From an uncultured Bacilli bacterium (GTDB lineage: Bacteria > Bacillota_I > Bacilli_A > RF39 > UBA660): a DNA stretch of 11,569 nucleotides. This document shows, one piece after another, positions 6,429 to 11,569 of the stretch. The position numbers and the translations under genes were made by a program. Numbering within the stretch: position 1 is the stretch's first letter; the number at the start of each line of letters is the position of its first letter. The notes beneath the pieces were generated by a model, which had not been told where the DNA came from, ran no database searches, and was given only the letters and a program-made list of their open reading frames with translations. The stretch is taken from assembly GCA_934086815.1 (NCBI GenBank), contig CAKOIM010000027.1, positions 1 to 11,569 on the forward strand, given 5' to 3'.

Positions 6429-7028
6429 ATGAAAAGAATATTAATAATTTTTACATGCATACTAATGCTTACTGGATGTAACAAAAATTACGAAAACCCT
6501 ATTGTAACAATGGATATAAAGAACTATGGTACTATAAAGATTGAACTTTATCCTAAATATGCCCCAAATACCGTGGCAAATTTTGTGAATTTAATTGAAA
6601 ACAAGTTTTATGATGGCTTAACATTTCATCGCTTAGTAAAAGGATTTGTTTTACAAGGTGGGGATCCAAATGGAAATGGTACAGGGGGACCTGGTTACAC
6701 AATTAAAGGTGAATTTAAAGACAATAATTTTTCTAAAAACACATTAAAACATACTTCCGGAGTTATATCTATGGCAAGAAGTATTGACAATGATTCCGCC
6801 GGATCACAATTTTTTATTGTTTTAGATACAAACGAAAATGTAAGTACTTCATTAGATAATAAATATGCTGGTTTTGGAAAAGTAATTGAAGGTTTAGACA
6901 TTATAAAAAAAATTGAAGATGAAGCAGAAATAGAAAACAATCAAACTGGAAAATTAAAAGAAAATATTACAATAACGAAAGTAACCGTAGATACAAAAGG
7001 TAAAACATACACTGTAAAAAAATCATAA
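6429..7028 (+). CDS. Lipoprotein peptidyl-prolyl cis-trans isomerase (cyclophilin type)
   Basis: A cyclophilin that speeds cis-trans isomerisation of proline peptide bonds, here anchored outside the membrane, where it likely helps exported proteins fold. I choose the start at 6429 (MKRILIIF, 199 aa). GGTGA precedes it and a clean lipoprotein signal follows, with lipobox LTGC and lipidated Cys17. Upstream ATGs lie in or before the promoter. The single cyclophilin domain (about 25-188) carries FHR with catalytic Arg68, LQGGDPNGNGTGGPGY (75-90), GVISMAR (111-117), SQFFIVL (126-132) and YAGFGKVIEG (146-155). Length is normal for bacterial secreted cyclophilins. uppP follows 42 bp later with no terminator between, so the two probably share a transcript. 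Confidence 0.93.
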   Translation: MKRILIIFTCILMLTGCNKNYENPIVTMDIKNYGTIKIELYPKYAPNTVANFVNLIENKFYDGLTFHRLVKGFVLQGGDPNGNGTGGPGYTIKGEFKDNNFSKNTLKHTSGVISMARSIDNDSAGSQFFIVLDTNENVSTSLDNKYAGFGKVIEGLDIIKKIEDEAEIENNQTGKLKENITITKVTVDTKGKTYTVKKS

Positions 7029-7070
7029 TAAAATAATTTAATAATAATATAAATACAAAGGAGAAATAAA

Positions 7071-7880
7071 ATGGGAAATATAATAACATACATAATACTA
7101 GGAATAATTCAAGGATTAACAGAACCCTTACCAATATCAAGTAGTGGGCATATATATCTTTTTAAAAATTTATTTAACACTAATATATTCAATAGTTTAA
7201 ATTTTGAGATAATTTCCAACTTTGGCTCATTCATTGCTATATTTATTATTTTTTGGAAAGACATAAAAGAACTGTTAATTGCTTTTTTTACCTTTATTTT
7301 CCAAAAAGACAAAAGAGGACAATACCACGATAAATTTATGTATTGTATTTATGTCATTATAAGTACTATCCCAGTTGGAATTGTTGGTTTTTTATTTAAA
7401 GATAATTTAGAAAAATTATATTCTTTAAAAGGTTTAGCTTTTGCATTTTTAATAACTGCGATATCATTATTTATAGTAAGAAATATAAAAGGGAATAAAG
7501 ACGATAAAGATATCACATTAAAAGATGCAATAATAATTGGCTTATTTCAAATGATTACAATTATTCCAGGAATTAGTCGAAGTGGTACAGTACTTGTAGC
7601 ATGTTTACTTTGCAATTTAAAAAGAACTACGGCTTTAAAATACACATTTATTTTATATTTTCCAGTTAGTTTTGCAACACTACTTTTAGGCGTTAAAGAC
7701 CTAGCTGGAACAAGTGAATTAACTAATCTTTTAGCACCATACTTATTAGGTATGACCGCATCATTAATAGTAACATACTTTTCTTATAAATGGTTAAGTG
7801 AATGGGTAAAAAAAGGTAAACTTTGGAAATTCTCTATTTACTGTTTATTACTAGCAATATTTATATTTTTATACTTTTAA
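7071..7880 (+). CDS. uppP: Undecaprenyl-diphosphatase (BacA family)
   Basis: UppP dephosphorylates undecaprenyl pyrophosphate to the monophosphate, recycling the lipid carrier of cell-wall synthesis. Extra copies are known to give bacitracin resistance. The 269-aa polytopic membrane protein (about eight hydrophobic segments) has both family motifs. The first is QGLTEPLPISSSGH (14-27), containing the (E/Q)xxxE pair Gln14/Glu18 and His27. The second is PGISRSG (166-172) with Arg170. The residue after Glu18 is Pro where many relatives have Phe. AAAGGAG lies seven bases before the ATG. It shares its unit with the lipoprotein cyclophilin and ends at a bidirectional terminator. Confidence 0.96.
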   Translation: MGNIITYIILGIIQGLTEPLPISSSGHIYLFKNLFNTNIFNSLNFEIISNFGSFIAIFIIFWKDIKELLIAFFTFIFQKDKRGQYHDKFMYCIYVIISTIPVGIVGFLFKDNLEKLYSLKGLAFAFLITAISLFIVRNIKGNKDDKDITLKDAIIIGLFQMITIIPGISRSGTVLVACLLCNLKRTTALKYTFILYFPVSFATLLLGVKDLAGTSELTNLLAPYLLGMTASLIVTYFSYKWLSEWVKKGKLWKFSIYCLLLAIFIFLYF

Positions 7881-7920
7881 AAAAAATTCTTGTAAAAAAG
7901 AAAAAATTCTTGTAAAAAAG
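7881..7920. repeat. Two exact tandem copies of a 20-bp unit
   Basis: Bases 7881-7900 and 7901-7920 are identical: two copies of AAAAAATTCTTGTAAAAAAG in direct tandem, directly after the uppP stop. The unit contains the left arm of the terminator hairpin that follows, so the duplication (probably replication slippage) doubled one arm of a terminator. Confidence 0.9.
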
Positions 7921-7928
7921 AATTTTTT
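7901..7928. terminator. Bidirectional terminator between uppP and the 241-aa gene
   Basis: A perfect 11-bp stem (7901-7911 with 7918-7928, six-base loop) begins with six A and ends with six T, so it works as an intrinsic terminator on both strands. It lies between convergent uppP and the 241-aa gene, whose TAA stop (7927-7929) overlaps the stem. The stem is AT-rich with only one G-C pair in each half of the core, so it may be weak. Confidence 0.65.
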
Positions 7929-8652
7929 ATTTATTTAAAGTCACTTCATATTTAGTAAAACTATCTATTAAATAACCAAATGAATGATAAAATAAATGAT
8001 TTATATTATTTAGCATGTCAGATTTATCTCTTATTTTCAAACAATTTAAATACCACCCATTAAATGCCTCATCAGGTAATAAATGCATTGTTCTATCTAC
8101 ATATTCTAAAGCATATCCTTTATCCTTAATTAATTGTTCAAAATTATCAATATTATAGTTCATTAATCCATTAATATACAAATACTTAGTCCTTATCAAT
8201 TCTAATAATACAAAATAAATAGCATAAAACGAAGTTTTATTAAAGTTTTCTTTTAAAGCATCTATTTTATCTTTAATTTCAATTATTTCTAATATATCTT
8301 TATTATTTAAATTTACATTTATACTCTTAGAAAATAATTTTTTTGCTAATGCGCCTATTTCAAAAGCCCTTCGGCCACTAAAATTTGAAAAGACAAATTT
8401 TTTCAAATATTCAAAATCACCATTATAATAAGCTTCATATATTTTTTTAATTAACATATTTTCACTAATAATACAATAAGTTACTTTAATATCATTATAC
8501 ATTATTCTTCCATAATTTATTTCAGTGTCCAACGCATTTATAAATGTAAAGTCTACTTCATCAGAATTATTAGATTTATGAATCACAATACTTACTTTAC
8601 TTTTAATTACTTTTTGGTCTTTTAAAAATTTAAATATGTTTTGATATTCCAT
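7927..8652 (-). CDS. Uncharacterised 241-aa protein
   Basis: I do not recognise a family. The N-terminal third (1-70) alternates short strands (KVSIVIHKS, VDFTFINAL, IKVTYCII), as in a small alpha/beta fold. The rest is helical, with FSGRRAFEIGALAKKLF (90-106), FYAIYFVLLELIRTKYLYI (142-160) and the C-terminal LLPDEAFNGWYLNCLKI (191-207). The strand-rich start followed by a helical bundle reminds me of nucleotidyltransferases with an attached helical substrate-binding domain, but the Gly-Ser/Asp-x-Asp signature of an active enzyme is not visible, so I do not assign it. There is no signal peptide. AAGGGGG lies six bases before the ATG and a strong promoter precedes it, so it is an expressed single-gene unit. 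Confidence 0.75.
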   Translation of the reverse strand: MEYQNIFKFLKDQKVIKSKVSIVIHKSNNSDEVDFTFINALDTEINYGRIMYNDIKVTYCIISENMLIKKIYEAYYNGDFEYLKKFVFSNFSGRRAFEIGALAKKLFSKSINVNLNNKDILEIIEIKDKIDALKENFNKTSFYAIYFVLLELIRTKYLYINGLMNYNIDNFEQLIKDKGYALEYVDRTMHLLPDEAFNGWYLNCLKIRDKSDMLNNINHLFYHSFGYLIDSFTKYEVTLNK

Positions 8653-8681
8653 ACGAATCCCCCTTTTTTAATACGAAAAAT

Positions 8682-8710
8682 ATTATACCCCATTTAAAAT
8701 AAGATATCAA
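8682..8710 (-). promoter_or_regulatory. Promoter for the 241-aa gene
   Basis: On the minus strand TTGATA (8705-8710), a 17-bp spacer and a perfect TATAAT (8682-8687) form the best sigma-A-type promoter of the window. Its -35 begins directly after the terminator of the upstream two-component unit, so the 241-aa gene is insulated from that unit. Confidence 0.7.
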
Positions 8711-8711
8711 G

Positions 8712-8733
8712 AAAAAAGGGACCTATGTCCCTT
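8712..8733 (-). terminator. Terminator after the two-component unit or small RNA
   Basis: A 7-bp stem, AAGGGAC with GTCCCTT (8716-8722 with 8727-8733), closes a four-base loop and is followed on the minus strand by six T (complement of 8712-8717). The plus strand has no T tract. It is the only visible terminator for transcripts from the histidine kinase gene or from the gene-free stretch before it. Confidence 0.8.
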
Positions 8734-8826
8734 AAAAAGTGTGAGTTTTGAGTTTTATATGTTAATTGTGTATAGTTTATAATTCATAAACTTTTCTTTA
8801 TCTTATATGTATCTCTCCTTTCTTAC
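8712..8826 (-). ncRNA. Candidate small RNA or structured 3' UTR
   Basis: Between the kinase stop (8878) and the terminator lie 144 bp with no convincing gene. On the minus strand they hold TATGAT preceded by TGA (8833-8841), an extended -10 element with a poor -35, then an AAAGGAG Shine-Dalgarno-like sequence (about 8814-8820) with no start codon at a useful distance. A 7-bp hairpin (8774-8780 with 8786-8792, five-base loop) and the terminator follow. A transcript starting near 8826 would be about 115 nt. The only ATG frame (8755-8787) encodes ten residues, and its ATG is buried in the hairpin. The alternative is a plain 3' UTR of the kinase or the remains of a lost gene. Confidence 0.35.
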
Positions 8827-8832
8827 ACTATC

Positions 8833-8841
8833 ATCATATCA
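8833..8841 (-). promoter_or_regulatory. Possible extended -10 of the candidate small RNA
   Basis: TATGAT (8833-8838) with TG one base upstream (8840-8841) on the minus strand fits an extended -10 element. No clear -35 hexamer is found at 16-18 bp. It lies about 37 bp downstream of the kinase stop codon. Confidence 0.35.
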
Positions 8842-8877
8842 GTTAAATATGAAATTTTTATGTTGTAATTATGAAAA

Positions 8878-10260
8878 TTATATTTTAATTTTAAAATAAA
8901 ATGTAGTTCCTTGCTTATAAATACTATTTACCCCATATTCATAACTATGTAATTCTAATATTTGTTTTACAATTGATAGACCTAAGCCTGTTGATACAAC
9001 GTTCCTTTGATGATTTTTATCATTTTTATAATACTTATTCCAAATATATTTTATTTCACTTTCTTTAATTCCTTTTCCCGTATCTTTTATTTCTACTAAA
9101 TAATATTTTTTGTTTTTAATCACATTTATAGTAACTTGTTTATCTTCCCCAGTATAATTAATTGCATTATTTACTAAGTTATATATTACTTGATTCATCT
9201 TTTTCTTATCCGCAGTTATAATTATTTCATCTGGCATGTTTACATTTATAACGTATTTTTCTGTTTCTTTTATTATTTGATATTTTTTCACAATATTATG
9301 AATTTCTTTAGCTAAATCAAATTTTTCTAATTGAAGTGTATCTGCATTAGATTGCATCTTAGATAAATCTAATATATCATTAACAAGCACAGTTAATCTA
9401 TCTGTTTCATCTACTATTATAGCCAAATGTTCATTCATTTTTTCAGGATTTTTATAAGAAATATCACGAATCATTTCCGCATACGCTTTAATCATCGTTA
9501 ACGGGGTTTTTAAATCATGAGATACATTTGCCATTAAATCTCTTCTTAATTCATCCGTTTTTACTAATTCCTTTTGAGCTTCATATAATGTTTCTGATAA
9601 TTCATCTATTTCTTTAATACCAGATTCATCATATTCTATATCAAAATCGCCACTACCAAGTTTCTTAGCCTTTTTTGTTATATTAGTTATCGGATAAGTT
9701 ATTTTAGTTGATAAGAAAACTGAAATAATTACAGCCACAAAAATACTTACAATAAATATGTACATAATTTGTTTTTTTATTATCAAAGTAAAATCAGATA
9801 TATCTTGTAAATTTGAATAAATAAACGTATAACTATTTTTATCATATATTCCATAAAGTATAGCTGATACTTCTTTATCTTCATTAACAAATCGATAAGC
9901 TTTTACTTTTTCTTTAGAATTAATAAATTTATTCATTAAAACTTCAACTTTTTTGGTCCCTATGGCACATCCATTTAAATTAGTATTATATGTTTCTACT
10001 ATATTAGAATCTTCTAATACCCCAATACAAACTTCATTTTTATAAGCTATTTCTTGTAACATTAAGGCTCTATTTTCATCATCTACATCTTCTAAAGAAG
10101 ATATAATCTCATCCATACTATCAATTTGAGCCTTTTCATAATAAATATCAAAAATTGATATTTGACAAATCCACAAAAGTAAAATAATTACTAAATTAAA
10201 TATCAAAAGAAAAGCTAAAGTTTTAGCTTGTATACTAGTTTTCTTTTTTAACTTCATCAT
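8878..10260 (-). CDS. Sensor histidine kinase (HAMP-HisKA-HATPase)
   Basis: A membrane sensor kinase of 460 aa that should phosphorylate the response regulator encoded just upstream. Order of parts: TM1 about 15-34, extracytoplasmic sensor about 35-162, TM2 about 163-184, HAMP 185-238, HisKA with H-box VSHDLKTPLTMIKAY (phospho-acceptor His248), and HATPase_c with N-box NLVNNAINYT (361-370), G1 DTGKGI (393-398), aromatic box IWNKYYKND (406-414) and G2 GLGLSIV (425-431). All catalytic motifs are intact. The sensor has two cysteines (78 and 98) that could form a disulfide. The start overlaps the regulator gene by 26 bp (a second ATG follows at once) and no strong ribosome site is visible, so translation is probably coupled. 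The stimulus cannot be read from sequence. Confidence 0.95.
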   Translation of the reverse strand: MMKLKKKTSIQAKTLAFLLIFNLVIILLLWICQISIFDIYYEKAQIDSMDEIISSLEDVDDENRALMLQEIAYKNEVCIGVLEDSNIVETYNTNLNGCAIGTKKVEVLMNKFINSKEKVKAYRFVNEDKEVSAILYGIYDKNSYTFIYSNLQDISDFTLIIKKQIMYIFIVSIFVAVIISVFLSTKITYPITNITKKAKKLGSGDFDIEYDESGIKEIDELSETLYEAQKELVKTDELRRDLMANVSHDLKTPLTMIKAYAEMIRDISYKNPEKMNEHLAIIVDETDRLTVLVNDILDLSKMQSNADTLQLEKFDLAKEIHNIVKKYQIIKETEKYVINVNMPDEIIITADKKKMNQVIYNLVNNAINYTGEDKQVTINVIKNKKYYLVEIKDTGKGIKESEIKYIWNKYYKNDKNHQRNVVSTGLGLSIVKQILELHSYEYGVNSIYKQGTTFYFKIKI

Positions 10261-10912
10261 ATTGGAATTTATACCCCATTCCCCTTACTGTTACAACCAT
10301 ATTTTTATATTTACCTAAATGTTTTCTTAAAGTTTTAACATGAGTGTCTATTGTTCTATCATCACCATAAAAATCATATCCCCATATATTGCTTAATAAT
10401 TTTTCACGAGATAAAGCTATGTTTTTATTATCTATAAAATATTTTAACAAATCATATTCCTTAGGTGTTAAATATATTTTTTCACCGTCAATATAAACAT
10501 CATGAGCTATATTATCTAATTTTATTCCTTCAATTACATAAACACTACTTTCGTTATCTTTTCTTTTAGTAACAGCTTTAATTCTTGCCACTAATTCTTT
10601 CGGACTAAAAGGTTTAGTAACATAATCATCTATGCCTAAATCAAAACCAATAAGCTTATCATATTCTTCGCCTCTTGCTGACAACATTATAAATGGTATA
10701 TCTTTTATTTTTTTTATTTCTTTACAGGCTGTATAACCATCCATCTTAGGCATCATAATATCCATAATTATAATATCAAAATTATTATTTTTAACAAGCT
10801 CTATGGCTTCTAAACCATTTTCAGCTTCATATACTTCAAAATTTTCCAAGACTAAATATTCTTTAATGACATCTCTAATTAGCTTTTCATCGTCTACAAC
10901 TAATACTCGCAT
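10235..10912 (-). CDS. Response regulator, OmpR/PhoB family
   Basis: A DNA-binding transcription regulator of 225 aa. The receiver domain (1-118) has the acidic pocket Asp7/Asp8, phospho-acceptor Asp51 in IIIMDIMMPKMDGY, switch residue Ser78 and Lys100 in TKPFSPKELVARI. The winged-helix output domain (about 126-217) has LTPKEYDLLKYF (148-159), RTIDTHVKTLRKHLG (186-200) and VRGMGYKF (209-216). This is a complete, normal-length member. GAGGTG lies six bases before the ATG. It overlaps the cognate kinase gene and starts 27 bp after the 133-aa gene. Regulator-kinase pairs of this type commonly control wall, stress or antimicrobial-peptide responses, but the target here is unknown. It ends with TAG. 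Confidence 0.96.
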   Translation of the reverse strand: MRVLVVDDEKLIRDVIKEYLVLENFEVYEAENGLEAIELVKNNNFDIIIMDIMMPKMDGYTACKEIKKIKDIPFIMLSARGEEYDKLIGFDLGIDDYVTKPFSPKELVARIKAVTKRKDNESSVYVIEGIKLDNIAHDVYIDGEKIYLTPKEYDLLKYFIDNKNIALSREKLLSNIWGYDFYGDDRTIDTHVKTLRKHLGKYKNMVVTVRGMGYKFQYDEVKKEN

Positions 10913-10930
10913 TTAAAACACCTCAAAATT

Positions 10931-10936
10931 ATTATA
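10931..10936 (-). promoter_or_regulatory. Possible -10 before the response regulator
   Basis: A perfect TATAAT on the minus strand lies in the 27-bp gap before the response regulator, but the -35 region at 17 bp is poor (ATAAGA) and the run of A and T makes chance matches likely. It would allow transcription of the two-component pair apart from the upstream genes. Confidence 0.25.
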
Positions 10937-10939
10937 TAT

Positions 10940-11341
10940 TTATTTTGTGAAATTCTTATGTTCTTCACGATAATTTATAGTTTTTATTTGTACTTTTTTG
11001 CTTTCTATTTTACTTATTATTTTAACTCCATCTTTATTTAAATTAACTCTATCTATACTAAAAGTATCTTTATGACTATTTATATCTTCTATTAAAGTTA
11101 TAATTTCATAACCAAATTTTGTATACTTAATTTTGCTTTTAAAAAGTTTATTACTTTCTTCACAAAAAACAAAACCATTAGCAATTATTTTACCTTCATT
11201 TTTATCAAAAGTAATTCTAACTATATGATCAATTTCAAAAATCGGCAAGTTTTCCATATAGTAAGTTAAGTCCCTTGCCTCTTCTCTATTTATTCCTCTA
11301 AACGATAATTTTGCTTCTTCTACAACATGATTTTGATCCAT
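10940..11341 (-). CDS. Uncharacterised 133-aa protein
   Basis: I do not recognise a family. The protein begins with a charged helical segment (about 5-28, AKLSFRGINREEARDLTYYME). The rest is mainly beta strands (HIVRITFDKNEGKIIANGFVFCEE, with turns, then KSKIKYTKFGYEIITLIEDI and further strands to the end). There is no signal peptide or membrane segment, so a small cytosolic beta-sandwich or barrel-like protein is likely. AGGAG six bases before the ATG overlaps the stop codon of the preceding nuclease gene (TAG-GAG), so the two are probably translated from one message. It leads into the two-component pair 27 bp later. Confidence 0.75.
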   Translation of the reverse strand: MDQNHVVEEAKLSFRGINREEARDLTYYMENLPIFEIDHIVRITFDKNEGKIIANGFVFCEESNKLFKSKIKYTKFGYEIITLIEDINSHKDTFSIDRVNLNKDGVKIISKIESKKVQIKTINYREEHKNFTK

Positions 11342-11350
11342 TTTTGTCTC

Positions 11351-11569
11351 CTATATTTGTGTTTTTTCTTGCAATTTTTTTATTTCTTCTTCTGATAAGC
11401 CTGTTACATCCATAATTTCTTTAATAGCGTATTTTTTTTGTAATAGATTTTCAGCTATGTTCAAAGTTGCTAAGGCCATTCCTTCTTTTTTCCCTTCTTT
11501 TTCTGCCATATACATATATGTGTTTCTCGTATATTCTTCATCCTCATCCGGACTTATATGATATATAAA
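11351..11569 (-). CDS. 3' end of an Rpn/PD-(D/E)XK nuclease-family transposase
   Basis: The last 72 codons of a minus-strand gene that continues beyond the right edge; it ends with TAG. The visible C-terminus reads ISPDEDEEYTRNTYMYMAEK, then the charged repeat-like KEGKKEGMALATL, then a long helix and AIKEIMDVTGLSEEEIKKL. This layout (acidic linker, EG-K repeats, helix, and a final HTH-like IxExTGLSxEEI segment) is typical of the C-termini of Rpn family recombination-promoting nucleases, also annotated as PD-(D/E)XK nuclease family transposases. These are often present in several scattered copies. The catalytic domain is outside the window, so activity cannot be judged. Nine bases separate it from the 133-aa gene. 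Confidence 0.75.
   Translation of the reverse strand, partial: FIYHISPDEDEEYTRNTYMYMAEKEGKKEGMALATLNIAENLLQKKYAIKEIMDVTGLSEEEIKKLQEKTQI

Noticed and set aside
6695..7312. Minus-strand open frames opposite the cyclophilin and uppP genes
   Set aside because: Both are antisense to genes with intact family motifs and lack ribosome sites.
8743..8756. Direct repeat GAGTTTTGAGTTTT before the terminator
   Set aside because: It is only two 7-base copies in AT-rich DNA; too short to interpret.
8755..8787. A ten-codon minus-strand frame in the gene-free stretch
   Set aside because: Its ATG is too far from the AAAGGAG, sits inside a hairpin, and ten codons carry no coding signal.
8878..10912. Identity of the two-component pair with ResDE, which follows rluB in Bacillus subtilis
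   Set aside because: The pair lies about 8 kb from rluB behind several unrelated units, resABC are absent, and the motifs seen are common to the whole family.

Overview
The window comes from a very AT-rich, low-GC Gram-positive-type bacterium (Bacillota). The genes have strong AAGGAG-type ribosome binding sites, short spacers and frequent 4-30 bp overlaps. TGA is used as a stop codon (rluB, spmA and the 63-aa membrane gene), so translation follows table 11 and not the UGA=Trp code of mycoplasmas. The organism makes a peptidoglycan wall (a D,D-carboxypeptidase and UppP), lacks any outer-membrane marker here, and carries spmA/spmB. An uncultured gut-type Bacilli/Clostridia lineage with a reduced AT-rich genome fits best, but the taxon is inferred from composition and gene style only.

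Left part (1-4129, minus strand). A 356-aa gene of unknown function is followed by a block in the order D,D-carboxypeptidase, spmA, spmB, rluB, the same order as dacB-spmA-spmB-rluB in Bacillus subtilis. The last three junctions are tight (7-nt overlap, 4-nt overlap, 37-nt gap). No terminator is visible between the 356-aa gene and the dac gene, so one long transcript from a promoter at 4151-4179 to a terminator at 31-72 is plausible. A second hairpin terminator, pointing the other way, sits at 75-105.

Middle part (4130-6363). A plus-strand 243-aa orphan is divergent from the 356-aa gene, and the two promoters share the same -35 bases. It converges on a minus-strand cluster of three genes: a 63-aa membrane protein, a probable UPF0736/DUF3603 protein and a small lipoprotein. 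That cluster ends in a UUCG-loop terminator.

Middle-right part (6364-8710). A plus-strand pair encodes a lipoprotein cyclophilin-type peptidyl-prolyl isomerase and undecaprenyl-diphosphatase (UppP). It converges on a minus-strand 241-aa orphan, with a shared bidirectional terminator built on a duplicated 20-bp unit.

Right part (8711-11569, minus strand). The 3' end of an Rpn/PD-(D/E)XK-type transposase-nuclease gene, a 133-aa unknown, and an OmpR-family response regulator with its histidine kinase lie close together in one direction. The kinase is followed by a 144-bp gene-free stretch with an extended -10 element, a strong Shine-Dalgarno sequence without a usable start codon, a hairpin and a terminator. 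This is a candidate small RNA or structured 3' UTR.

Much of the window is cell-envelope biology: peptidoglycan trimming, undecaprenyl phosphate recycling, two lipoproteins, an extracytoplasmic foldase and a two-component sensor. No CRISPR array, rRNA, tRNA, prophage module or complete insertion sequence is visible. The least explained elements are the 356-aa protein with a possible RelE-like C-terminal region, its divergent 243-aa partner, and the gene-free transcript-like stretch at 8712-8877.
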